64,000 bases of DNA from Mycolicibacter longobardus (GTDB taxonomy: Bacteria; Actinomycetota; Actinomycetes; Mycobacteriales; Mycobacteriaceae). Below are positions 26,024-34,549 of the stretch, in pieces. Positions within the stretch are counted from its first letter, which is position 1. Every line of letters begins with the position of its first letter. The position numbers were made by a program, and so were the translations under genes. Under the pieces are notes generated by a model that was not told the origin of the DNA, made no database searches, and was given only the letters and a program-made list of their open reading frames with translations. The stretch lies in assembly GCF_002102265.1 (NCBI RefSeq), contig NZ_LQPG01000028.1, positions 1-64,000 of the forward strand, read 5' to 3'.

Positions 26024-26149
26024 TCAGCCCTGCTCAACGAGATCGAGCGCGATGTCGACGGGCCGGATGCCCCGCCGGTCCAGCATGTGGCCGTAGAAGG
26101 GCGGAACGACGTGGTGGTGAACGTCAATGCGGCCCGGGTCCTTCCGCAT
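26024..26149 (-). pseudogene. Amidohydrolase N-terminal remnant (41 codons)
   Basis: The frame starts at an ATG overlapping the mhpA-like stop as ATGA and encodes MRKDPGRIDVHHHVVPPFYG followed by 21 more residues before TGA. The DVHHHVVPPFY block is the metal-binding start of ACMSD/amidohydrolase-2 family proteins, which are normally near 300 residues or more. Nothing further of the barrel is present before the next gene. It is most simply an internally deleted or truncated gene retained by its coupled start. A functional 41-residue peptide is less likely. Confidence 0.65.
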
Positions 26150-27831
26150 CAGAGCGCCTTCGCCGCAACCGCGGAGCGATGCGCCGCCAGGCCCAGTTGG
26201 TCCCGCAGCGCTCGAGTCAGCTTGGCGCCATCGGCGCCTGCGCCGAACACGAACTTGTCCGGCCTGAGCACGACGAGTTCACCCTTGCCAATGCGGTGGC
26301 ACCGAAGCCACCTCATCATCTCCCCGGTCGTGTCTTCGAGGTCAACCAGACCTGCGCGTCGGCACCCCGCAGCCCCTTGAGGACGCGCTCCCGGCCCATA
26401 CAGCGTGGCGAAGGTGGCGCCAACCTGCTCCCAGTCGGCGAGGCCATCTTTGAGCGCGTCGCGGGGATCGACGCCAATGCCGACGACGGTCCAGCCGATG
26501 CCGACGGCGTCGTCGAAGCGAACCGGTCGGCCGTCGTACCGGCGGACCATCGGCTGCGGTGACAGGCTGCCTTCCGCTCCCCGAAACCTGCGGGGCATGC
26601 CGACATAGGCGCCGGTCTTGAAGCGCGGCTTGGGCTTCATTCCCGCCCGCTCGACCCAACCGGCAAGGAACGGAGTGTGCAGGGCAGCCCACATGACAGC
26701 ATCGCGAGCCTTGGCCGCGACCGGGTTCTTGACCGAGACAAGCGATTTGTTGAAGACCGACAGCGCGATCATCGCCTTGGCGTGCGGCTTGCGCTCGGCC
26801 TCGTAGGTGTCGAGTAGGTCGGCACTGGCGCCGTGACGCAGGACCGCTTCAAGCTTCCACGAGAGGTTGTCGGCGTCACGCACGCCGGCGTTCATGCCCT
26901 GGCCGATGAACTGGGGAGTCATGTGGGCGGCATCGCCTGCGAGCAGGATGCGACCCTCGCGCCACCTGTCTGCGGTCACGGCGTTGAAGGTGTAGACGAG
27001 TCGGCGGCACACCTCGACCTCGTCCACGTCGACGTACCGGCCGATCAGTTGACGCACGGTTTCGTCGGCTTCGAAGTGTTCACTGTCGTCGGAATCCTTG
27101 AGGGCGAACTCGAAACGGTGGTGGCCACCCGGCTGCGGGCAACTGACTACCGGCAGGTCTGGGTCGCATACGAAGTCGAAGTACGGCAGATGCCGAAACG
27201 CGTCGACGCCTTGTTTGGCCTTGAGGTCTACGACGAGCCAACGCTCGGGGAAGCTCTTTCCGCTCATATCGATGCCGAGGTCGGTACGGACGACGCTGCG
27301 ACCACCGTCGGCGCCGATCAGATATGAGACACGGCAGGTTTCCTGCGTGGTGGTGTCCACCTGGTTCTCGCGGCGGCCGTAACCACTGCCGGTGGAGGCC
27401 GCGTGGACAACGTTCACTCCGTCCTCGTCCTGGCTGAAGTCCACGACCTCACGGCCGCGTCGCACCTCGACGCCACGGTGGGCCGCGAGCAGTTCTTCGA
27501 GCTTGGTCTCCAGGTAGGGCTGGTAGAGGAAATTCACGATCGGCCACCAGCGGGGACGCTGCATCTCGCGGAACTGGACGAGGATGCTGCCGTCCGCCTT
27601 GACCCACTGGACGGCGGAGTCGACGTTCATGTCGGCGTGGATCTCGTCGGCGACGCCGGCGGTCTGGAAGACGCGAAGGGCCTCATCATCGGTGTAGACG
27701 GCACGAGCGTTGCCATAGAACTCCGGCTCGCGCTCCAGCACCAGCACGCTCAGTCCCCGACGGCCGAGCAGGTGGGCCAGCGTGAGACCGGTAGGTCCGA
27801 GACCCACGACGGCGACGTCGTACTGATTCAT
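26149..27831 (-). CDS. FAD-dependent aromatic hydroxylase (MhpA-like)
   Basis: Flavoprotein monooxygenase of the 3-(3-hydroxyphenyl)propionate hydroxylase type, 560 residues; it would hydroxylate a phenolic ring to a catechol using NAD(P)H and oxygen. N-terminal FAD motif DVAVVGLGPTGLTLAHLLGRRG, then the RGREVV region, the central SYLIGADGGRSVVR (DG motif) and RILLAGDAAHMTPQFIGQGM (GD motif). Its ATG overlaps the stop of the upstream extradiol dioxygenase gene by four bases. Order with the dioxygenase and MhpC-like hydrolase fits a meta-cleavage route. The real substrate (phenylpropanoid, steroid-derived or other phenol) cannot be read. Confidence 0.9.
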   Translation of the reverse strand: MNQYDVAVVGLGPTGLTLAHLLGRRGLSVLVLEREPEFYGNARAVYTDDEALRVFQTAGVADEIHADMNVDSAVQWVKADGSILVQFREMQRPRWWPIVNFLYQPYLETKLEELLAAHRGVEVRRGREVVDFSQDEDGVNVVHAASTGSGYGRRENQVDTTTQETCRVSYLIGADGGRSVVRTDLGIDMSGKSFPERWLVVDLKAKQGVDAFRHLPYFDFVCDPDLPVVSCPQPGGHHRFEFALKDSDDSEHFEADETVRQLIGRYVDVDEVEVCRRLVYTFNAVTADRWREGRILLAGDAAHMTPQFIGQGMNAGVRDADNLSWKLEAVLRHGASADLLDTYEAERKPHAKAMIALSVFNKSLVSVKNPVAAKARDAVMWAALHTPFLAGWVERAGMKPKPRFKTGAYVGMPRRFRGAEGSLSPQPMVRRYDGRPVRFDDAVGIGWTVVGIGVDPRDALKDGLADWEQVGATFATLYGPGARPQGAAGCRRAGLVDLEDTTGEMMRWLRCHRIGKGELVVLRPDKFVFGAGADGAKLTRALRDQLGLAAHRSAVAAKAL

Positions 27832-28856
27832 GGGGTTGCTCCGATGAGTTCACGGACAACGGTTTCGGGCCGGCAAGCATTGATGGCGGCCTGCCGGAGT
27901 TGACCGAGTCTGTCCAAGACACCGGTGCCGACCGTCTGGTGACCCCAGATGCTGATGCCCTGGTAGGTGCGGACCTGCCATGCCTTTTCGAGTTCGGGTG
28001 TCACGACAATCGGTTTCCAGCCCACTTCAAGCTCGAAACCGGACGGGGTGACGCAGTAGAACGACAGCTCCTTGTCGTTGGTGTGCTGCCCGACCGACCA
28101 CGCGATCCGGAATCCCTGCTCACGCACCCGCTGATAGGCGCCGAGCATGTCTTCGAGCGTGGCGGCCTCAATGTTGACGTGCTGCACCCGCGTGCGGATC
28201 GGATCGATACTCAAACCCCGGGTGTTGGCCACGGCGATCGAGTGGTGACGTTCGTTGACACGCAGGAACCGGATCTTCACGGACAAGCCGGCAATGTTCT
28301 CATCGATGAAGTCCGAGAGCCGGGAGTCGAACACGGTGTTGTAGTAGCCGTGGACGCCGAGCGGGTCCCGCGAAGTGAGGGCCACGTGCCCCATCCCGCT
28401 GGCCCCGGTGACGAAACCGGTGTTGATCATTCGCAACGGTTTCGTTGTGGACAAGGGCTGCGTGAATATCTCCTGCACGATGCCTTTTGGGCCGGCGAAG
28501 CGCCATAGCCGCTCGACACCGCGTAGCGCTGTCTCCTCTGGTGTGCCCTCCGCGATCGGCACCCCACGCTCGGTGACTCGTCTGACGATCCGGTCGAACG
28601 TCTCATGGTTGTCCACCTGCCAACCGATCGCCATCAGATCTTCAGCGGGCCCCCGTTGGATCAGGAACCGGCACTGCTGGTCATCGAGGCGGAAACGCAG
28701 GGCGTCGGCAGTCAGCTCATCCACGTGAAGTCCGATGGCATCCGCACCGAAACGGTGCCAGTCGCGTATCCGCCGGGACTCAACGACGAGGTAACCCAGG
28801 TGGACCGCGCCGAAGACGTCACCATCGGTGTTGGGCCGCCCGAACGGAAGGCTCAT
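27828..28856 (-). CDS. Extradiol (catechol meta-cleavage) dioxygenase, VOC family
   Basis: Two-domain type I extradiol dioxygenase, 342 residues, opening a catechol ring beside the two hydroxyls. N-terminal domain: GAVHLGYLVVESRRIRDWHRFGADAIGL. C-terminal catalytic domain: GMGHVALTSRDPLGVHGYYNTVF (His), ERHHSIAVANT (His) and SGFELEVGWKP (Glu), giving the 2-His-1-Glu iron site. The ATG at 28856 overlaps the MhpC-like stop as ATGA, and the stop overlaps the mhpA-like start. It resembles the BphC/HsaC/MhpB functional class, with sequence closest in style to BphC. Confidence 0.88.
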   Translation of the reverse strand: MSLPFGRPNTDGDVFGAVHLGYLVVESRRIRDWHRFGADAIGLHVDELTADALRFRLDDQQCRFLIQRGPAEDLMAIGWQVDNHETFDRIVRRVTERGVPIAEGTPEETALRGVERLWRFAGPKGIVQEIFTQPLSTTKPLRMINTGFVTGASGMGHVALTSRDPLGVHGYYNTVFDSRLSDFIDENIAGLSVKIRFLRVNERHHSIAVANTRGLSIDPIRTRVQHVNIEAATLEDMLGAYQRVREQGFRIAWSVGQHTNDKELSFYCVTPSGFELEVGWKPIVVTPELEKAWQVRTYQGISIWGHQTVGTGVLDRLGQLRQAAINACRPETVVRELIGATP

Positions 28857-29713
28857 GCTCCACCGCTCAGGAACGCTCTGGCCAGGTCGTTGAACAACTC
28901 GGCCCGCTCCCACTGAGCCCAATGCCCGGTGTTCGCCGCGATGTAGAGGTCGCAGTTCTTCATCGTCCGCGCCAGCAGCGGTCCTCCGGATGGTCGATTG
29001 ACCTTGTCCTCAGCTCCCCACACCACCAGGGTCGGGACTGCACAACGCGCCAACCGGCGGTCGCGGGTGAGGTCCATCTTGAGCAGAGCCGACAGACCCG
29101 CCGGACGGCGCAGTGGCGGCGAGGCGATTACTTCGGGCTGGATGCTGGCCTCATAGCGCAGGTCGATCAGTTCGTCGGGAACCGTGGACCCGTCGAAAAC
29201 CAAGTATTCGCGGATGAAGGCGACGAGCTTCGCCCTGCTGGGGCCATCACCGCCGTAGTAGGCGAGAAGTGCGTTCAGTCCCTTGGTCGGCAGCCCACGC
29301 GTGGTGCCGATGCCACCGGGACCCATCAAGATCAGCCGGTCGATCTTGTCGGGCCGATCAAGCGCGAGACGCAGGGCAGCCGCGCCACCGTAGGAGTTGC
29401 CGACGAAGTGCGCGCGATCAATGCCGAGCTCGTCAAGCATCAGTCGTATCGCCGTGGCCAGATCGCCGAACGGGTCGGAGAAGTCCAGTTCCTTCGACGA
29501 CGCCCCGTAGCCCGGCATATCCGGGACGATCACCCGGAACCGCTGGGCGAGGGCGTCGATGTTGCGCACGTAGTTGGAGGCGCCGGTCGCGCCGGGTCCG
29601 CCGCCGTGCAGAAGCACGACAGGTGGACCTTCTCCGGCTTCGGTGACGAAGAGCTCACGGCGACCGGCCGCGACCATGTACTCAGCGCGGGGGACAGCTT
29701 CAGTGGCGGTCAT
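28853..29713 (-). CDS. Meta-cleavage product hydrolase (MhpC/BphD-like)
   Basis: Alpha/beta hydrolase of the C-C bond hydrolase group, 286 residues, cleaving the dienedioate produced by extradiol ring fission. Diagnostic features are VVLLHGGGPGATGASNYVRN (oxyanion-hole region of MCP hydrolases), FVGNSYGGAAALRLALDRP (Ser nucleophile), WGAEDKVNRP (Asp) and NTGHWAQWERAELF (His, with the WAQWE sequence seen in BphD/MhpC/HsaD). First gene of the operon, with the promoter region toward 29.72 kb containing three palindromes. The ATG is at 29713. Confidence 0.92.
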   Translation of the reverse strand: MTATEAVPRAEYMVAAGRRELFVTEAGEGPPVVLLHGGGPGATGASNYVRNIDALAQRFRVIVPDMPGYGASSKELDFSDPFGDLATAIRLMLDELGIDRAHFVGNSYGGAAALRLALDRPDKIDRLILMGPGGIGTTRGLPTKGLNALLAYYGGDGPSRAKLVAFIREYLVFDGSTVPDELIDLRYEASIQPEVIASPPLRRPAGLSALLKMDLTRDRRLARCAVPTLVVWGAEDKVNRPSGGPLLARTMKNCDLYIAANTGHWAQWERAELFNDLARAFLSGGA

Positions 29714-29733
29714 CGGGCACCCTTCCGATAGTT

Positions 29734-29751
29734 ACTGATGAAATCATCAGT
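29734..29751. promoter_or_regulatory. Palindromic operator 1 (ACTGATGA-AA-TCATCAGT)
   Basis: Perfect 8-base arms with a two-base centre, 20 bases upstream of the MhpC-like ATG. It shares the core TGATGANNNC/TATCA pattern with two further sites in the same 172-base divergent region, and is the most perfect of the three. It is probably the binding site of the divergently encoded TetR protein. Confidence 0.7.
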
Positions 29752-29780
29752 TACGCGACCCGCGCCTGTCAAGAGGTTTC

Positions 29781-29794
29781 TGATGATTTCGTCA
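29781..29794. promoter_or_regulatory. Palindromic operator 2 (TGATGATTTCGTCA)
   Basis: Same geometry as operator 1 (6-base arms, two-base centre) with one mismatch, 47 bases from it, in the middle of the divergent region. Confidence 0.6.
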
Positions 29795-29866
29795 ACTATG
29801 CTCGACATGCCCTCTGCAGCCAGGCCGCGGCGGGGGTCCCAACCTTCTTGCATGTGACATCATTTG

Positions 29867-29880
29867 TGATGAACCCATCA
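29867..29880. promoter_or_regulatory. Palindromic operator 3 (TGATGAACCCATCA)
   Basis: Same geometry with one arm mismatch, ending five bases before the TetR GTG at 29886. Its position over the start region suggests autorepression. Confidence 0.6.
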
Positions 29881-29885
29881 GCTAT

Positions 29886-30557
29886 GTGATGGCGAGCGTC
29901 GAGGAGTCCCTGGTGTCGTCAACTCAAGCCCCGTCGCGCCTTGATCGCCGGAAGGCCAGGAGCCGGGCCGCGCTGGTGAACGCAGCGCGCGGATTCCTGG
30001 CACAGAACACGACGAACGTCAGCATTCAGGAGATCACCGCCGCCGCGGACGTTGGTTTTGGGACGTTCTACAACCACTTCACCACGAAGGACGAGTTGTT
30101 CACCGAGGCGGTCGCGGTCGTGCTCGACGAGTGGGGCGAGTTGATAGACCTCGCCGTCGCGGGCCTGGAAGACCCGGCCGAGATCTTTGCGCGCAGCTTT
30201 CGAATCTGCGGCCGAACCCAGCGGATGATGCCCGAAGCGGTCCGAGTGACCTTGAATGCCGGGATGTCGATCTTGACCACCGACCGTGGCATTCGCCCAC
30301 GAGCACTCGCCGACCTTCGCCGTGGGATCGAACTCGGCCGCTTCGCGATGCCCGATGCCGAGACAGCAGTCATGCTGGCCGGTGGAGTACTCCTAGCCCT
30401 GATGCAGCTCCTCGAGAGTGACCCTGCAGCAGATGCCGCAGAGGTCTCGGACCTGTACGCCGAAAGACTCCTCGTGATGCTGGGCATCGAGCAGCCGGAA
30501 GCCCACGACATATGCGCGAGCGCGCTGCCGGAGATGCACGTGCTGAGCCAAGATTGA
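29886..30557 (+). CDS. TetR-family regulator of the meta-cleavage cluster
   Basis: About 223 residues from a GTG at 29886 (ATG at 29889 is equally possible). The HTH is RRKARSRAALVNAARGFLAQNTTNVSIQEITAAADVGFGTFYNHFTTKDELF, where GFGTFYNHF is a typical TetR recognition-helix segment. The C-terminal ligand domain is helical. It is divergent from the MhpC-like operon across three TGATGA-type palindromes, so it is very probably their repressor, released by an aromatic intermediate or its CoA ester. Its stop is 35 bases from the convergent TetR gene, which belongs to the conserved core. Confidence 0.9.
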   Translation: MMASVEESLVSSTQAPSRLDRRKARSRAALVNAARGFLAQNTTNVSIQEITAAADVGFGTFYNHFTTKDELFTEAVAVVLDEWGELIDLAVAGLEDPAEIFARSFRICGRTQRMMPEAVRVTLNAGMSILTTDRGIRPRALADLRRGIELGRFAMPDAETAVMLAGGVLLALMQLLESDPAADAAEVSDLYAERLLVMLGIEQPEAHDICASALPEMHVLSQD

Positions 30558-30591
30558 CCAAGGGCGTCATGCCATTCACCGAGCGGACCGA

Positions 30592-31239
30592 CTACACACC
30601 CAGCGGCGACTCGACCCGGATCGTCTCGTCGCGAATCAGCCCGCGCAGCAGCGCCGTGCTGAACTCCGCGGCGATCTCCTTGGCGCTGCGCCGGCCGCTG
30701 GGCCGCAGCCAGCGGTAGGCCCCCAACGTCATGCCGATGTAGCCGAGCGCCAGCACATGCGAATCGCACGGGTAGAACTCGCCGCTGGCGATACCGCGGT
30801 CGATCAGGCCGTGCACGTGCTCGTAGACCTGGGCCTCTTTCTCCCGGACCTCGGCGACCTGTTCGTCGGTGAACCACTCGGTGATGTAGGGCTGCTCCTG
30901 GAAGTAGACCGCCGCACCCTCCGGATTGACGGCGATCTGGTCGAGCAGGCGCACCGTGTATTGGTACAGCGCCTCGCGCGCGGTCCAGGACGGGTCGTCG
31001 TGGACGGCCGCCAGCGTCCGTTCGGCGGCCTGCTGGTAGATGTCATAGAGGATCAGCGACTTGCTGGCGTAGTAGTGGTAGACGGTCGCCTTGTTCAGCC
31101 CCACCACGTCGGCGACGTCATCCATGCGGGTCCCGTGGTAACCGCGGGCGGCGAACAACTTGGTAGCGACCGCGAGCAACTCCTCTCGACGGGAGGGGCC
31201 CTGGGAGGATCCGCCCGATGCGCCCTTGTCGTTTGCCAT
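30592..31239 (-). CDS. TetR-family regulator (position of Rv0158)
   Basis: A 215-residue TetR protein. HTH: RREELLAVATKLFAARGYHGTRMDDVADVVGLNKATVYHYYASKSLI. C-terminal helices include REALYQYTVRLLDQIAVNPEGAAVYFQEQPYI, as in regulators of acyl-CoA metabolism. Size and strand relative to ptpB and the Mce operon fit Rv0158 of M. tuberculosis; this is from order and length only. It marks the point where core gene order resumes after the accessory blocks. Confidence 0.88.
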   Translation of the reverse strand: MANDKGASGGSSQGPSRREELLAVATKLFAARGYHGTRMDDVADVVGLNKATVYHYYASKSLILYDIYQQAAERTLAAVHDDPSWTAREALYQYTVRLLDQIAVNPEGAAVYFQEQPYITEWFTDEQVAEVREKEAQVYEHVHGLIDRGIASGEFYPCDSHVLALGYIGMTLGAYRWLRPSGRRSAKEIAAEFSTALLRGLIRDETIRVESPLGV

Positions 31240-31371
31240 GTTTACTCACTATTCGGCCGGCCGGTGTCATCGGCGTATCAATCAACTGGTTGGAAGGATT
31301 CTAGGCAGTCCGCTGCTACGGCGTTGACGGCCCGACTAAACTGGTGAGATCCAAGCTGAGGGGTTGATGAA

Positions 31372-31515
31372 ATGGGTCCTGGTTACGGTTACGATCCGAA
31401 TCCGGATTACGACATGAGCGATGAGGCCGAGTTCTTCTTCAAGTACCTGACTTGGGGTCTCCGCGGTGTCGACGGAGGCGGCGGCTACCCCCCGCAGAAC
31501 TACCCCCCGATCTAG
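31372..31515 (+). CDS. Small conserved-looking protein, 47 residues
   Basis: ATG at 31372 preceded by GAGGGGT; encodes MGPGYGYDPNPDYDMSDEAE then FFFKYLTWGLRGVDGGGGYP and a PQNYPPI end. It has a Gly/Tyr/Pro-rich N-terminus, a short acidic segment, an aromatic amphipathic stretch and a Pro-rich tail. It is followed within 22 bases by a perfect intrinsic terminator, strong support that it is a real, separately transcribed gene. M. tuberculosis has a 44-residue gene, Rv0157A, beside Rv0158; this may be its counterpart, by position only. Function is unknown. Confidence 0.75.
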   Translation: MGPGYGYDPNPDYDMSDEAEFFFKYLTWGLRGVDGGGGYPPQNYPPI

Positions 31516-31536
31516 ACCGCGTCCGTCCGACGCGCC

Positions 31537-31570
31537 GGCCTCCGATCCATCCCCGGATCGGAGGCCTTTT
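31537..31570 (+). terminator. Intrinsic terminator after the 47-residue gene
   Basis: A perfect 12-base stem (GGCCTCCGATCC / GGATCGGAGGCC), six-base loop, followed immediately by TTTT. Classic Rho-independent structure, less common in mycobacteria. It separates the small gene from ptpB. Confidence 0.88.
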
Positions 31571-31616
31571 GCGTCTGCTCAGCGAGGCTCCCGCGGCGGT
31601 GTCCTATCGTGACCGG

Positions 31617-32432
31617 GTGACCTCCCAACCCGAATTGCCCGGGGCGTGGAACTTTCGCGACGTTTCCGAGACCACCGGCGCACTGCGCCCGGGCCGGTTG
31701 TTCCGGTCCAGCGAGCTGAGCCGCCTCGAGGACCGCGGCCGCGAACAGCTACTGCGGATCGGTGTGGCCGATGTCGCCGACCTGCGCTCGCCCCGCGAGG
31801 TCACCCGTCGCGGGCCGGGCCTGGTGCCCGAGGGCGTCGGTGTCCACCTGCTGCCCTTCCCGGACCTGGCCGGCGACCAGTCACCGGAGAGCTCGGCGCC
31901 GCACGAGGATGCGTTCCGAAAGATGATGGCCGAGAAACCCGACCAGGACTCGGCCGCCGACGTCGCCGCCCGCTTCATGATCGAGGAGTACGACCGCTTC
32001 CCCACCCTCGCCGGGTCCCGCCGCGCGGTACAGCGCGTGGTGTCTCTGCTGGCGGAAGGCCGGCCGGTGCTGACGCACTGCTTCGCCGGCAAGGACCGCA
32101 CCGGATTCGTCGTGGCGGTCGTGCTGCAGGCAGCCGGGGTGGACCGGGACGCGGTGGTGGCGGACTACCTGCGCAGCAACACCGCGGTCCCGGTGCTGCG
32201 GGACCGGATCATGGAGATGATCCGGCAACGGCCCGAGATTGAGATCACCCCGGAGGTGCTGACCTTCACCGAGGCGCGGCTCTCCGACGAGGTGCTCGGC
32301 GTGCGTGCCGACTACCTGGACGCCGCCGAACACTCGATCGAGCGGAACTTCGGCTCCTTCGAGGGCTTCCTGCACGCCGCCGGAGTCACCGACACCGACC
32401 GGGAGAGGCTGCGCAGCGCGCTGCTCGACTAA
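31617..32432 (+). CDS. ptpB: Protein tyrosine/phosphoinositide phosphatase PtpB
   Basis: A 271-residue phosphatase close to remembered M. tuberculosis PtpB (Rv0153c, 276 residues): LPGAWNFRDVSETTGALRPG at the N-terminus, RLFRSSELSRL, DVADLRSPREVTRRGPG, VHLLPFPDLA. The P-loop is THCFAGKDRTGF (Cys-x5-Arg). The C-terminus has VLTFTEARLSDEVLGVRADYL. In M. tuberculosis PtpB is secreted and dephosphorylates host phosphotyrosine and phosphoinositides. No N-terminal signal is visible here. GTG start at 31617. Presence outside the tuberculosis group suggests roles beyond virulence. Confidence 0.93.
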   Translation: MTSQPELPGAWNFRDVSETTGALRPGRLFRSSELSRLEDRGREQLLRIGVADVADLRSPREVTRRGPGLVPEGVGVHLLPFPDLAGDQSPESSAPHEDAFRKMMAEKPDQDSAADVAARFMIEEYDRFPTLAGSRRAVQRVVSLLAEGRPVLTHCFAGKDRTGFVVAVVLQAAGVDRDAVVADYLRSNTAVPVLRDRIMEMIRQRPEIEITPEVLTFTEARLSDEVLGVRADYLDAAEHSIERNFGSFEGFLHAAGVTDTDRERLRSALLD

Positions 32433-32442
32433 CGAGCAGCGC
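32418..32442. terminator. Hairpin between convergent ptpB and SDR genes
   Basis: Perfect 10-base inverted repeat (GCGCTGCTCG / CGAGCAGCGC) with an ACTAA loop spanning the ptpB stop codon. No T-tract on either side. It is a likely bidirectional termination or pausing structure between converging genes. Confidence 0.55.
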
Positions 32443-32458
32443 ACCGCGCCCCCGGCAG

Positions 32459-33319
32459 CTACAGCGAGAAGCTGGCCGACTTGGCCGCCGACAGGTCGGC
32501 GATCGTCGACCACTGCGCCGCGATCTCGTCGACCGACGGCGGGTTCTCGAAGACCGCACCGGCGTTCTCGAACAGCGCCGCCCGCTGCACCTTGCCGCCG
32601 CCGGCGATGAACACCGACCCGGTCTCGGCGAGCTCTTCGGTGCACAGGTAGGCCACCACCGGTGCGACGTACTCGGGCTTGAGCTTCGCCAGCACCTCCG
32701 GCGGCAGGATGTCCTCGGTCATCCGGGTGGCCGCGATCGGGGCGATCGCGTTGGCCTTGATGTTGTACTTGGCGCCCTCGATGGCCAGCGTGTTGATCAG
32801 ACCGACCAGACCCAGCTTGGCCGCGCCGTAGTTGGCCTGCCCGAAGTTGCCGAACAGCCCGCTGGTGGAGGTGGCCACGACCACGCGGCCGAAGCCCTGC
32901 TCACGGAAGTGCGACCAGGCGGCCCGGACCACGTTGTAGCCGCCGTAGAGGTGCACCTGCAGCACGGCGTTCCAGTTGTCGAAGGTCATCTTGTGGAAGG
33001 TGCCGTCACGCAGGATGCCGGCGTTGCTGACCACACCGTCGACCTTGCCGAACTCGTCGACCGCGGTCTTGATGATGTTGGCCGCGCCGTCGGCGTCGGC
33101 CACACTGTCGTAGTTGGCGACGGCCCGGCCGCCGGCCTCTTTGATCTCGGCCACCACCTGGTCGGCCATGTTGTGACCGGCACCCGTGCCGTCGCGGGCA
33201 CCACCGAGGTCGTTGACCACCACACAGGCCCCTTCACGGGCCAGGGTCAGGGCATATTCGCGACCCAGGCCACCACCGGCTCCGGTGACGACGACAACAC
33301 GATCCTGCACTCCGGACAT
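32459..33319 (-). CDS. Short-chain dehydrogenase (Rv0148-like)
   Basis: A 286-residue SDR nearly matching remembered Rv0148: GVQDRVVVVTGAGGGLGREY at the N-terminus, NDLGGARDGTGAG, VSNAGILRDGTFHKM, VATSTSGLFGNFGQ (Ser) and NYGAAKLGLVGLINTLA (Tyr-Lys), then a C-terminal extension of about 50 residues. It resembles the dehydrogenase domain of multifunctional beta-oxidation enzymes and is expected to oxidise 3-hydroxyacyl-CoA-type substrates. It is convergent with ptpB. Core gene shared with M. tuberculosis in relative position. Confidence 0.92.
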   Translation of the reverse strand: MSGVQDRVVVVTGAGGGLGREYALTLAREGACVVVNDLGGARDGTGAGHNMADQVVAEIKEAGGRAVANYDSVADADGAANIIKTAVDEFGKVDGVVSNAGILRDGTFHKMTFDNWNAVLQVHLYGGYNVVRAAWSHFREQGFGRVVVATSTSGLFGNFGQANYGAAKLGLVGLINTLAIEGAKYNIKANAIAPIAATRMTEDILPPEVLAKLKPEYVAPVVAYLCTEELAETGSVFIAGGGKVQRAALFENAGAVFENPPSVDEIAAQWSTIADLSAAKSASFSL

Positions 33320-33446
33320 CAGTTTCCTTCCTCGATTCGATCGCCGCGCTAAAACAGCCCTAGAAAAGGCCTAGCGCCAAACTTCCAGGCTTTCTCTGTA
33401 TACGGGGAACGAATCGGGGACGCGATGTCGGGTCGGGTATACCGGG

Positions 33447-34388
<942 letters not shown>

Positions 34389-34549
34389 CTACCTCACTTG
34401 CTCGCGGTCGGTACGCACACCATGATACCGATAAAAGTTAGCCGGGCTATTGACCGTTCTGAGCTGCGGCTGAATGCCCAAGTATGAGGATTCACTTGCA
34501 GCTGCGCGGTTGAGTACCCCGCCTGAGTCCGGCGAACTAAAGTCGACTT

